A stretch of 64,000 nucleotides of DNA from Clostridiales bacterium Firm_09 (GTDB lineage: Bacteria; Bacillota; Clostridia; Christensenellales; DTU072). The first letter of the stretch is position 1. The number at the start of each line of letters is the position of its first letter. Made by a program: the position numbers and the translations under genes. Positions 53,911 to 62,476 of this stretch are shown one piece after another. The notes under the pieces are model-generated. The model was not told where the DNA came from. It worked only from the letters and a program-made list of their open reading frames with translations, and did not search any database. Location of the stretch: the NCBI GenBank assembly GCA_001604065.1, contig LVAO01000001.1, forward strand, positions 1-64,000, given 5' to 3'.

Positions 53911-55590
53911 TTATTTGATGACGTAGACAAGCGCTTCATATGGCCTTAATATGCAATCAGCAATCTTCGGACGGTCGTATCCGTAATTGTGCAGTTTGAG
54001 ATCGCAGCATTCAAAAGACAAATCCTTGGGCATTCTGAAGGGAACTTCTGCATTTGCGAAATTGCAGATCACAAACAGTTTTTCACCATGCCACCAGCGC
54101 TCATAGCAGTATATCTGCTTATCGTCCGGATAATTTTCTTTATAAGTTCCATACTTGATTATATCATTATTTTTGCGGAATGCAATAAGTTTTTGATAAA
54201 AGCGGAGAATGGAATCAGGATCCTCCAAAGCTTCTTCTACATTGATATCCTTATAATTCGGATTGATTTTCATCCAAGGTTTGCCTGTTGTAAAGCCTGC
54301 CTGAGGCCCGGAAGACCATTGCATGGGCGTTCTTGCATTGTCGCGAGCGCGCTTTCTGAGAACATTGAGAACGATAGGGCGAATCAGGAATTCAAATCTG
54401 CCGAGCACATCGCGCACATATTTCACAAGCACGTCCTGAAATTCATCGAGGTTATCAAACGGGCAGTTTGTCATCCCGATTTCTTGTCCTTGGAATACGT
54501 AAGGAGTACCTTGCTGCATGTATATGGAAACAGCAAGCATTTTTGCCGCTTCTTTGCGATGTGTACCGAAGTCGCCTGTAAAGCGTCCTAGACTGCGGGG
54601 CTGGTCATGGTTTTCGTAATAGAGGCTGTTCCATCCGCGATCGCGTAGTCCGTATTGCCATTTGGAAAAAATTTTTTTGAGTCTGGGAAGAGAGAATTTC
54701 CTCGGTAAAATCTGGAAGTAGGTATCGCATGTGACATGCTCGAACATGAAGACGGTGTCCAGTTCGTTGCGGGACTCTCCGGTATAAAGCGCCGCTTCAT
54801 CCAATGTGACACCCGCAGCTTCGCCTACGGTCATGCAATCGTAATGGGACAGAACCTTTTGATTCAGCTCATTCAGATAGGCATGAATGTTCGGACCGTG
54901 CGTGAAGTGTTCATCTCCGACAAGACCTATCGCAAACTTTCCGTCCGGCAAACCCTCGCGTTTGCTGATGTACGTGATTACGTCACAGCGGAAACCGTCG
55001 CACCCAAGGTCAAGCCAATAGCGCACGAGGTCCTGCACTTCTTTTCGGACTTCAGGATTATCCCAATTCAGGTCGGGCTGCTTTCTTGAAAACAGATGGA
55101 GATACCATTCTCCCGTTGTATCATCATATGTCCAGGCCGGGCCGCCAAAACGAGAAGTCCAGTTGTTGGGAGGTTTTTTACCATTTTTGCCTTTGCCCTT
55201 GCGCCAGATATAATAATTCCTATAGGGGTTGTCCTTGCTTTTGCGGCTTTCTTGAAACCATCTGTGTTCATCCGAGGTGTGGTTGACCACAAGATCCATA
55301 ATGAGCCGGATGCCGCGTTCGTGCATGCCGGCAACCATTTCTTTCCAGTCCTCCAATGTGCCGAATTCATCCATGATATCCCTGTAATCGGAAATATCGT
55401 AGCCATTGTCATCATTGGGGGATTTGTAGCATGGCGAAAGCCATACCGCATCAATTCCTAAATCCTTCAGATAATCAAGTTTGCCGATGATCCCACGAAG
55501 ATCGCCTATGCCGTCGCCGTTGCTGTCGTAAAAACTGCGGGGATAAATCTGATAAATAAAAGCATCTTTGTACCATCTTGTCCGTTCCAT
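53911..55590 (-). CDS. GH13 alpha-glucosidase, second paralogue
   Basis: This 559-residue cytoplasmic glycosidase is collinear with the one at 9461-11134 along its whole length. GH13 motifs are intact: LVVNHTSDEH, GFRCDV with nucleophile Asp203, VGEA with Glu257 and ENHDQPR with Asp329. Differences cluster in the 260-320 loop and the C-terminal beta domain, suggesting different oligosaccharide preference. AGGTG precedes the ATG and a TATAAT (55614-55619, minus) lies about 25 bp upstream. The small membrane protein follows 16 bp downstream. Confidence 0.88.
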   Translation of the reverse strand: MERTRWYKDAFIYQIYPRSFYDSNGDGIGDLRGIIGKLDYLKDLGIDAVWLSPCYKSPNDDNGYDISDYRDIMDEFGTLEDWKEMVAGMHERGIRLIMDLVVNHTSDEHRWFQESRKSKDNPYRNYYIWRKGKGKNGKKPPNNWTSRFGGPAWTYDDTTGEWYLHLFSRKQPDLNWDNPEVRKEVQDLVRYWLDLGCDGFRCDVITYISKREGLPDGKFAIGLVGDEHFTHGPNIHAYLNELNQKVLSHYDCMTVGEAAGVTLDEAALYTGESRNELDTVFMFEHVTCDTYFQILPRKFSLPRLKKIFSKWQYGLRDRGWNSLYYENHDQPRSLGRFTGDFGTHRKEAAKMLAVSIYMQQGTPYVFQGQEIGMTNCPFDNLDEFQDVLVKYVRDVLGRFEFLIRPIVLNVLRKRARDNARTPMQWSSGPQAGFTTGKPWMKINPNYKDINVEEALEDPDSILRFYQKLIAFRKNNDIIKYGTYKENYPDDKQIYCYERWWHGEKLFVICNFANAEVPFRMPKDLSFECCDLKLHNYGYDRPKIADCILRPYEALVYVIK

Positions 55591-55623
55591 TTTTCACCTA
55601 TATTATTGCTCAGATTATATAAA

Positions 55624-55659
55624 AGGGTTGTTCCTCGGCGGACACAACCCTGCATTTTT
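55624..55659 (+). terminator. Hairpin upstream of the second GH13 gene
   Basis: Stem AGGGTTGT/ACAACCCT with a 12-base loop. TTTTT follows on the plus strand and TTTTATAT on the minus strand, so it could stop transcription in either direction. Confidence 0.5.
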
Positions 55660-55710
55660 AGGAATAAAAACCAAGCCTGCCCAAAGCTTCTCAGGTCGAT
55701 TTACTTCAAA

Positions 55711-55748
55711 CTAAAAAGAAGATGGGCTGCGGCTCGTGTCCGCAGCCC
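55711..55748 (-). terminator. Terminator of the PC4-like gene
   Basis: A 9-bp stem GGGCTGCGG/CCGCAGCCC (55724-55732 and 55740-55748), with a T-rich tail on the minus strand ending in five T. Confidence 0.82.
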
Positions 55749-55759
55749 CAAACCCGGTA

Positions 55760-55981
55760 TTATACTTTCGCTTTTGCGAGCAGGTCTCTTAAAACCTTTA
55801 CCTCTTCTTTGGACAGGGTAATGCCCTTGCCCATTCTCTCGTGACTTGGGGACCATTCGCGCAAGTCGAATCTTGGCTCCCTGTCGTTCCAGCTGATGAG
55901 ATTGAGTTCTTTGGTCCACCCTCTGCTGGATTCGCTAAGTACTCCGCAATTTTCTACTATTTCGTACTTGAGTTCTGGCAT
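55760..55981 (-). CDS. PC4/YdbC-like single-stranded nucleic-acid-binding protein
   Basis: This 73-residue protein has the fold pattern of the bacterial YdbC / PC4 (p15) family: beta-strands with WTKELNLISWNDREPRFDLREW, then GKGITLSKEE and a C-terminal helix. Relatives bind single-stranded DNA or RNA as dimers; the cellular role in bacteria is unclear. A perfect AAGGAGG precedes the start. It is monocistronic, flanked by its own promoter and terminator. Confidence 0.82.
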   Translation of the reverse strand: MPELKYEIVENCGVLSESSRGWTKELNLISWNDREPRFDLREWSPSHERMGKGITLSKEEVKVLRDLLAKAKV

Positions 55982-56029
55982 TTTGAGCCTCCTTAAAATA
56001 TTAATATATATATTGTATATATTAAATAT

Positions 56030-56058
56030 AATATAAACTATTATTAAATTAAAGGCAA
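56030..56058 (-). promoter_or_regulatory. Promoter of the PC4-like gene
   Basis: Minus-strand TTGCCT (56053-56058), 17-bp spacer, TATATT (56030-56035), in a very AT-rich 150-bp gap with a long alternating TA tract after it. Confidence 0.5.
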
Positions 56059-56098
56059 GTTAAATAATTAAGATTTACTATAAATTTATGTCGAAGGA

Positions 56099-56129
56099 AG
56101 AAAAACGACGGATTATACCGCGATAATCC
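56099..56129 (-). terminator. Terminator of the dnaD-dnaC-like operon
   Basis: A 7-bp stem GGATTAT/ATAATCC with a six-base loop, followed on the minus strand by GTCGTTTTT. Confidence 0.7.
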
Positions 56130-56134
56130 AGGAT

Positions 56135-57067
56135 TTATTCATTCTTGAATCTTAAATCTTTACCGTCAAGATGGATGATAAAAGAATTTTCTTTTGAACA
56201 AAGCCGTGAAGCAATCCGATGGCCGTACCGCTCTAGAAGTTGAATGGCATTCATGTTGGAAGTGAATCCTGTCAGCTTATCCGCGCGGAATACAAGCAAT
56301 TCATACAGATAGGTTTCTGTGACGTTCTTGATAAGGTTTTCTGCGCCCAGATCGTCTATCACCAAAAAATCGGCTTCCGTCAGAGGCTCAAAAATATCTT
56401 CTTTTTCTTCGACAGGCGCCAGATGATACCGCAAAAAAATCTCGTTGAGCTGAACGGAATTATAGAATAGTACGGTCGCGCAGGATTTCATCATGGCATT
56501 TGCCAGTACCGACAGAAGAAAGGTCTTTCCGGTTCCCTGTTTGCCGGAGAGCCCGATCACCGAAATTCTGCTTTGACCGTTCCTGTGAAGAAATCTGTCC
56601 AGGATATCCGCCGCTCCTTTGTATGCGGCCCGCGAAGCCTCGGGAACGAATGTGTAATCAATTTTTGTAAAATCATCAATCGAAGTAATCAATGCGCGGC
56701 AATTGTTTTTTAACGTCTTATAAGCCAATTGCCTTACGCATTCGCAAAGACGTCCCCGAACGAATCCCGTGTCCCCGCATTTTTTGCATGCGTATTGCGG
56801 AAGAAGCTCTTCCGGCTTAAGGTTCTTACTGCTCAGATAGCTTAAAAAATTTTTTTCGGCCTCTTCATATTTCTCTTTTAGGTGCCCAAAATCCGTGTTT
56901 TTGGATTTCAGTTTTGCTATTCCAAAACGAAGGATGTCCCGTTCCGCTTCGATTTGAGAAAATACGGGATCTTCTCTGAGAGCATCGAGAAGTTCTGCAG
57001 CTCTTAGTTCTGCGTCGGTCTTGCGGCTTTTTATGATGCTGAGTGCGGCGGCTTCTGCTTTGTTCAT
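56135..57067 (-). CDS. DnaC/DnaI-type replicative helicase loader ATPase
   Basis: This 310-residue AAA+ protein has an N-terminal helical region (1-90), a Cys cluster (Cys94, Cys97, Cys108, Cys110) like the DnaI zinc site, Walker A GLSGKQGTGKT (172-182) and Walker B FLVIDD (234-239). Arginines near 281-290 (YGHRIASRL) fit sensor or finger positions. It loads the DnaB-type helicase in primosome assembly. It begins one base after the dnaD stop, a pairing seen widely in Clostridia. Confidence 0.88.
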   Translation of the reverse strand: MNKAEAAALSIIKSRKTDAELRAAELLDALREDPVFSQIEAERDILRFGIAKLKSKNTDFGHLKEKYEEAEKNFLSYLSSKNLKPEELLPQYACKKCGDTGFVRGRLCECVRQLAYKTLKNNCRALITSIDDFTKIDYTFVPEASRAAYKGAADILDRFLHRNGQSRISVIGLSGKQGTGKTFLLSVLANAMMKSCATVLFYNSVQLNEIFLRYHLAPVEEKEDIFEPLTEADFLVIDDLGAENLIKNVTETYLYELLVFRADKLTGFTSNMNAIQLLERYGHRIASRLCSKENSFIIHLDGKDLRFKNE

Positions 57068-57068
57068 A

Positions 57069-58532
57069 TCAGAAATCCAATTTATCCAGGTCTATTTCGC
57101 CGGGGTTGACGAATACTGAATCCAGTTGTTCTTTGGTATAAGTTTGCTTTTGGTAATCATCCCTTGGCGCGGCAGATTTTGCAGAGGGCTGCGAAAGCGC
57201 ATTCAGAAAGGATTCTGCTTCTTCTGCATCGCGTATCCCCCGTTCTTTGAGCAGGGCAAGCGTGCGGTTTATCTCGGACATGGGAAAAGCTTTGCCGGCC
57301 GCTCTCGCAGCGGCAAGCAGAATCGTCTGTTGGGGGAATCCCCAGACTTCGGCAAAGGTACGGTAGAATTCTCTGTCGCGGTTGGTGACATTCGCCGTGA
57401 CATTTGCCGCCGACAGAACTTCTTTAATTTGCGCATCGATGCTCATTTGCCGTGCGATGAAGCTTTCTATTCTTTCTGCGGTCAAAAAACCAAGATGATA
57501 AAAACGTTCGACAATGTCATTGACACCGTCCAAAGTTCTGACATTGCGCAAAAAACAGTATTTTGCAATCGCCCTCAAAGCATCGTCCTCGAAGCCTTTT
57601 GAAAGCCAAGGGAGGATATAGGTTTCGACGACCACATCGACATTTGCATAAAAACTGCCGATGCCGGACACAATGTCCTCCGCCAGCTTGCGGGCGGATT
57701 CTTTGGATTTGGCAAACGCATCCACTTCCTGAGCTGTGGTCACGCCCGCTTTGCGCAGCTCTTCGATGACCTGTTCAAGTTTGTGCATGCCGCCGCGGCG
57801 TTTGCAGAACCGCGCCGCCGTAAGGATAGCGTCCATTTGGAAGCCATATTCTTTGGTCCATTTGAGGTACAGCTGCCTGTCCTCGATGGAGGGGAGAGAA
57901 CGCATATTGAGCGCCTTGAAAATGGACCGGATATCGTCGCTGCTGCACTCAAGCTCCTCAATGTGTTCGGTCACCTCGGCTTCGGTCGTGATGCCTTGCC
58001 TCGCCCAATTATCGGCGACGGCAAGAATATAGGGTGTACTGGCAACGCCGCGGTAATCCATACAGTATTTGACAATCATGAGCATGGCATTGATATCCAT
58101 TTTGTAGGTGCGCAGCGCCTCCAGATAGGCATTGATTTCGTTGGGATGCAGGACGGTGTCCGGGAAAAGGCGCGCCATTTCTTCGACAAAAGTGGAATAT
58201 TCTCTTGCATTGTATTTGATGACAGGCGTTATGGGCTGACGAACCGAGCCGTAAACAATGTGCACCGGATGAGTTTTGCTTATGCTGACAATCCCCTGAT
58301 CTTCCCAGTAGCGGAAAGCCGCGATGACACGCTCTTCACTCAGGCGCAGAGAAAACGCGATATGTTCTATGGAATTGTCGGGCAAATCGCCTAGATATGC
58401 CAAATGAAGGCCATAAAGATATACTTTGACGTCGGTAGCGTCCGCAGCCGGAAGATACCCTTCCAAAAAGACGTTGTCTACCGGTGTATATCCGTTTTTT
58501 TGAAAATCGCTGCCGAAACTGCAAAAATTCAT
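57069..58532 (-). CDS. dnaD: DnaD-like replication initiation protein with four C-terminal-type modules
   Basis: This 487-residue protein is about twice the length of Bacillus DnaD. Residues about 14-110 form a winged-helix DDBH1-like domain. Then come four related helical modules (about 113-193, 200-275, 283-362, 365-445), each showing an x-LLAARYCxxRG-like helix and a GITTxEEVxxFI-like end, as in DDBH2 (DnaB_2). The first has the YxxxxxxxW element in YILAVADNW. The C-terminal tail is polar and acidic. It acts with the downstream loader in primosome assembly; the role of the extra modules is unknown. AGGAG precedes the ATG. Confidence 0.82.
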   Translation of the reverse strand: MNFCSFGSDFQKNGYTPVDNVFLEGYLPAADATDVKVYLYGLHLAYLGDLPDNSIEHIAFSLRLSEERVIAAFRYWEDQGIVSISKTHPVHIVYGSVRQPITPVIKYNAREYSTFVEEMARLFPDTVLHPNEINAYLEALRTYKMDINAMLMIVKYCMDYRGVASTPYILAVADNWARQGITTEAEVTEHIEELECSSDDIRSIFKALNMRSLPSIEDRQLYLKWTKEYGFQMDAILTAARFCKRRGGMHKLEQVIEELRKAGVTTAQEVDAFAKSKESARKLAEDIVSGIGSFYANVDVVVETYILPWLSKGFEDDALRAIAKYCFLRNVRTLDGVNDIVERFYHLGFLTAERIESFIARQMSIDAQIKEVLSAANVTANVTNRDREFYRTFAEVWGFPQQTILLAAARAAGKAFPMSEINRTLALLKERGIRDAEEAESFLNALSQPSAKSAAPRDDYQKQTYTKEQLDSVFVNPGEIDLDKLDF

Positions 58533-58697
58533 TCAAAAGGCTCCTGTATGGGTTCAAATCGTTTTACGCCGCATCGGCATCGGAACGAAGTATTTGCGAA
58601 GAGCACCCTTTATTATTAATTTTATCTATTGCAAATTTGCACTGTTAGTTGTATAATTAGATAACTCTTTGGATAACTATGCCGGATTGCAGAAATA

Positions 58698-58726
58698 AGT
58701 ATAGCACATTCTGCCGGAGTTGCCAA
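58698..58726 (-). promoter_or_regulatory. dnaD operon promoter
   Basis: Minus-strand TTGGCA (58721-58726), 17-bp spacer, TATACT (58698-58703). It implies a leader of about 155 nt containing a direct repeat AGTTATC around 58660-58680. Confidence 0.65.
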
Positions 58727-58748
58727 CAATAAATTGCGGACATATAGA
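58720..58748 (+). promoter_or_regulatory. Possible promoter of the Rad50-like gene
   Basis: TTGCCA (58720-58725), 17-bp spacer, TATAGA (58743-58748), a moderate match. Its -35 is the same TTGCCAA element as the dnaD -35 read on the other strand. Confidence 0.4.
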
Positions 58749-58772
58749 TTCAAAATCCACTTGGAGGAGAAC

Positions 58773-61700
58773 ATGAAATTTATCCAACTAGCTTTCGAAA
58801 ACATCGGGGGACAAAGCAAAACCATTGATTTCGGCAACAAGATTTCCGGCTGTGTCATGGTTGCCGGCATGAGCGGCAGGCAGCTCAGCGAAGCGCTGCG
58901 TTATGCCTTATTCGGTGCGATGGGCGATTATGCCTCCCTGACCCTTCCCGCAAGAATTCTTCTTAAATTCGAAACAGGCGGAGAATCTTATACCCTCATT
59001 CGGTTGTTTGAAGCCGATGAGTCCGGATCTCCTTCAGAAAAGGCTGTTCTGTCGGATCTGAGCGAAATCAATATTATCGAAGAAGGCTCCCAAAAAGTCA
59101 ATTCTTTCGTATCAGAGAAACTCGGCCTATCGGCCAGAGCCTTCGAAAAGCTTTTTTATATGGACCGCAGCGCCGTCGGCTCGGCTTTGGCCGGTGATGC
59201 TTCGGCAAGAGAAAGTTTTGTGGCGGAAGCCGTGGGAGGCATCACAACCCTGGACGAAATCATTTCAAAAATCGACGCCCTAAAAACTGCAGAAAAAGCA
59301 ATTTTGGATCACATGGATGCTATAGAGCCTGTCACCCGCAAAGCGCTCAAGGAACAACGTTCGGTTACGGACGCAGATAAGGTCGCGGTGGACAGCCTGA
59401 AGAACGATATCGCTGCCGTTCATGCGCTTATCAACAAAGCGGCCCAGTACGAGGACGATCTTTCAAAGTACTATTTGGCCGTTGCGAAATTGGAAAAGCT
59501 TTCGGCGCAGTCGGAAGCAGTAGAAAAACTTGCAGAACGCAATGCTTTCTCACGCGAAGCAAACGCTCTGAGCGCCATTTACACGCAATATCAGACGGAG
59601 CAGCAAAAGATTTCGGTCCTGAAGAAATCTTTGGGAGACAAAAAAGCAGAAAAAGAGGCGCTGCAGTCAAAAATCAATGAGAGCAAACAAAGCATTAAAA
59701 AACTGGAACAGAAGTTTATTTATCATAACGAAAAAACCGCCGAGCTGGACAAAGCCCTTCGCAAGCTTTTAGCGGATGCCGCCAAAGATCCCGATTCGCT
59801 CAAAATTGACGAAATTATAGAAAATTATTATGCCGGCACCCGTAAAACGATGCAGGAACTTGAGCAAACCCAGAGCACACTGAATGCCAGGTGCAATGAG
59901 CTCAAAGCGCAATGTGAAGCATTGCAAGCGCGCAAGCTGGAGCTACGCAACAATCCAGAATATAAAAAAGCCGTCCAAGACGGCGCGGTGCTTGAAGCAA
60001 AAATGAGCCGTGTGAGCACCGAGATTGCAGCAGTCGCTGCCGATATCCAAAAACACGAAAAGGAACAGGCGCAGATATCCGAAAAGCTTTCCGCCCAGGC
60101 CGAAACGATCCGGGCGCTCCAGTTGCGCTGTGAAGAACTGGAGCGGGAGCTTCGCAATGGCAAGAAGAACCTTAACGAAGCAGAAAATGCTGTTGTCCTT
60201 TATTCCCAATCAATTTACGGCAAGCACATCATGGTGAGCAGCTACGAGGCAGAGATCAAGGCGATTGAACAAAAAATCGAGCGGCTCAAGGCGACGATAG
60301 AAAATTTCAATACAAAGCGCGGTGCCATTCTGCAAAGAAAAAAAGAAGTTCTTGCCCATATCGAAAAACTGGAAGGAAAACGCACTCTCCTCATGGACAA
60401 ACTGACCGCCTATATCGGTTACAATCGTCTCAAAGAATATTCCGACGCTATAGAATACGGCAGTCGTTGTCCGCTTTGCGACAATTTTGTCACGTTCAAA
60501 AAAGATATTCCTGTCAAGGATACCGGACTGATTCAGGAGCAGATTGATATTGTCGACAAAGAACTCGCCAAGGATAAACAGGCTCTGGCGGAGGCGGATC
60601 AGACCATAGAGCAATACGACACCAACCTGTCAATCAGCAATCAATATATTGCGGCTTTAAATGATACCAAGGCGCAGAAGCAGGCTGCCATTGCCGTCAT
60701 TCTGTCCGATTTCGGTGTAAAGACCACAGAAGAACTATATCAGAAGACAAGTGAAGCGGCAGAGGCATACAAGAAATTCCTGCGTGGCCTGAACGAATAC
60801 CACGAGACAGAGGCAGAACTGCGCAGGTTGTCCGAAAACAATGCGCTGACTCTGGCAAACTTCAACGTGCTGACCAAAGAAGTGCTTCCCGCTGCCAAAG
60901 AGCAGCTTGCGGTCCTCAATAAAGAGATTACAGAATTGGGATCAGAATACGAGAAAATTCTTCCCTTATTCAATGAAGAAACCGCGGCGGATATTCTGGT
61001 CAAACTCCAGATTCTTGAAACAGAATACGCCAAAGCAGAATCAGAACTGGAAGCCAAGCAGCAGGAGCTTGCAAAGGTCACTGCCGAATGTGAAGAAAAC
61101 CTCGAAATTCTGACTCTCGGTCGTCACAGGGCCGCACCCGTCATTCATAAGGGCGAGCGTTACAGCTACAAACAAGTGATTGTCAAGAGTGTGGCAGAAG
61201 TCTGCAATGTTTTGCTGGCGGAGATCGATGAGAATGAGGAACAAAAAGAAATTACAAAGGTAAGGCTGTCTGCGCTCAAGAAGCTCGCAGAGAAATACAA
61301 AGCACAGGCGGAAGAACTTGCGGTAGCCATTGCAGGTCTTGAGGCTTCTGTTGCCTCTGCAGAGTCCGTAGCAGAAGGCATATATGCCCATTATAGAGAA
61401 AAATTCGTGTCAATGGGCGTTGCTTCTCAAGAAGACCTTGAGGCGCTTGTCGTGGATCCAGAAATTCTCGCATCCAGAGAAAAAGAAGTGCTGGCCTTCC
61501 GCGACGAGATTTCACGCGCACAGGAATCTGTCAACAACTTTGCCGACAGCGTCAATTCCAATCTTGTTTACCATGACGAGCTGAATCAGAACAGAGAAAC
61601 GCTGGCGCTTTTGGAAGACAAGCTGCAGGATGCTACTGCAAGATTATCCGTTTCAAATGCAAAACTGGCGGATATGAGCGCGCGTTATGATGATCTTGTG

Positions 61701-62162
61701 GACAGCAACCGTAAGCTTTCTGTACTGCAGGAGAAGCTTCGCGCCCTGGAAGAACTTTCTTCTGCCATCAGCGACGGCGCAGTGATCGCCAAGGATTTTG
61801 CCAGACTTGTCATTGAGCGCGCCAGCAAAAAAATACAGCGCTGGACTTCCGACAGATATTCTTTGGAAATCAGCTCAAACGGCCAGGTTGCTCTTAGAAA
61901 CAACCTGAAGGGCAAGCCCGTAAGTCCTTCCAAATTCAACAAAGAAGAAAAAATGCTGTTGAGCATCGGTCTTTCCAATGCCTTGACAAGCGCACTGTCC
62001 GACCTTCTCGTGACAGATCTTACCACATCGATTTCAGTCAGTACCGATGAAACTGACAAGAGCAGTCTCGCTGTTATTCTGGAAGCAGCCAAAGAGAAAG
62101 ATATTATCGTTCTGCCGGAGGATGACAATATGTTCTTCCGCGCGGTCAGCAAACTTGCATAA
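58773..62162 (+). CDS. Rad50/SbcC-like coiled-coil protein with CxxC hook and degenerate ATPase motifs
   Basis: This 1129-residue protein has SMC/Rad50 architecture: an N-terminal head (1-190), two long coiled coils and a C-terminal head (about 1000-1129). A zinc-hook CPLC lies at 566-569, almost exactly mid-protein. The ALRYALFG helix (41-48) that follows the P-loop in SbcC/Rad50 is recognisable, but the preceding loop reads AGMSGRQLSE with no GxxGxGKS. The Q-loop position is Asp131, the ABC signature region reads FNKEE (1055-1059), and the Walker B region reads STDETD (1090-1095) without hydrophobic strand residues. No SbcD/Mre11 nuclease is adjacent. GGAGG precedes the ATG. The function is unknown; a non-hydrolysing structural DNA protein is one idea. 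Confidence 0.8.
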   Translation: MKFIQLAFENIGGQSKTIDFGNKISGCVMVAGMSGRQLSEALRYALFGAMGDYASLTLPARILLKFETGGESYTLIRLFEADESGSPSEKAVLSDLSEINIIEEGSQKVNSFVSEKLGLSARAFEKLFYMDRSAVGSALAGDASARESFVAEAVGGITTLDEIISKIDALKTAEKAILDHMDAIEPVTRKALKEQRSVTDADKVAVDSLKNDIAAVHALINKAAQYEDDLSKYYLAVAKLEKLSAQSEAVEKLAERNAFSREANALSAIYTQYQTEQQKISVLKKSLGDKKAEKEALQSKINESKQSIKKLEQKFIYHNEKTAELDKALRKLLADAAKDPDSLKIDEIIENYYAGTRKTMQELEQTQSTLNARCNELKAQCEALQARKLELRNNPEYKKAVQDGAVLEAKMSRVSTEIAAVAADIQKHEKEQAQISEKLSAQAETIRALQLRCEELERELRNGKKNLNEAENAVVLYSQSIYGKHIMVSSYEAEIKAIEQKIERLKATIENFNTKRGAILQRKKEVLAHIEKLEGKRTLLMDKLTAYIGYNRLKEYSDAIEYGSRCPLCDNFVTFKKDIPVKDTGLIQEQIDIVDKELAKDKQALAEADQTIEQYDTNLSISNQYIAALNDTKAQKQAAIAVILSDFGVKTTEELYQKTSEAAEAYKKFLRGLNEYHETEAELRRLSENNALTLANFNVLTKEVLPAAKEQLAVLNKEITELGSEYEKILPLFNEETAADILVKLQILETEYAKAESELEAKQQELAKVTAECEENLEILTLGRHRAAPVIHKGERYSYKQVIVKSVAEVCNVLLAEIDENEEQKEITKVRLSALKKLAEKYKAQAEELAVAIAGLEASVASAESVAEGIYAHYREKFVSMGVASQEDLEALVVDPEILASREKEVLAFRDEISRAQESVNNFADSVNSNLVYHDELNQNRETLALLEDKLQDATARLSVSNAKLADMSARYDDLVDSNRKLSVLQEKLRALEELSSAISDGAVIAKDFARLVIERASKKIQRWTSDRYSLEISSNGQVALRNNLKGKPVSPSKFNKEEKMLLSIGLSNALTSALSDLLVTDLTTSISVSTDETDKSSLAVILEAAKEKDIIVLPEDDNMFFRAVSKLA

Positions 62163-62476
62163 AAGAGCCGAAGATCAGCAAGAATATAATAACGAATATA
62201 AATTTCGCACGTGTTACGGGGGATAACAACCCGTGCGGCACAGCTTATAAAAAAAATCAAGGATAACTTCAGAATGTAACATGGATAAATGGCCGGATGA
62301 AATATTTTCGGCCGTTTCAAAAGTTTTGTCGCAGGTCCGCCTTGTTCTTTTATCGTAAAACGAAATGCGCTTCAACATCGTTGGCCGGACAAAACATTTT
62401 ATGGCAAAGCGGCAATGAAGGTGTCTTGTGCAATCATTAAGGGCGGAAGACTCGAAAAGTCTTCTCAAGGAGAAGT
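62163..62476 (+). other. 314-bp intergenic region with small hairpins
   Basis: No gene is apparent. GGCCG/CGGCC (around 62292-62314) followed by a T-containing stretch could terminate the Rad50-like transcript. GAAGACT/AGTCTTC with loop CGAAA (62446-62464) stands four bases before the AAGGAGAAG ribosome-binding site of the ABC gene and might influence its translation. I could not define a promoter here. Confidence 0.5.

Noticed and set aside
58660-58680. DnaA boxes in the dnaD leader (TTATCCAAA)
   Set aside because: Only one 8-of-9 match and no cluster; insufficient for an origin or DnaA regulation.
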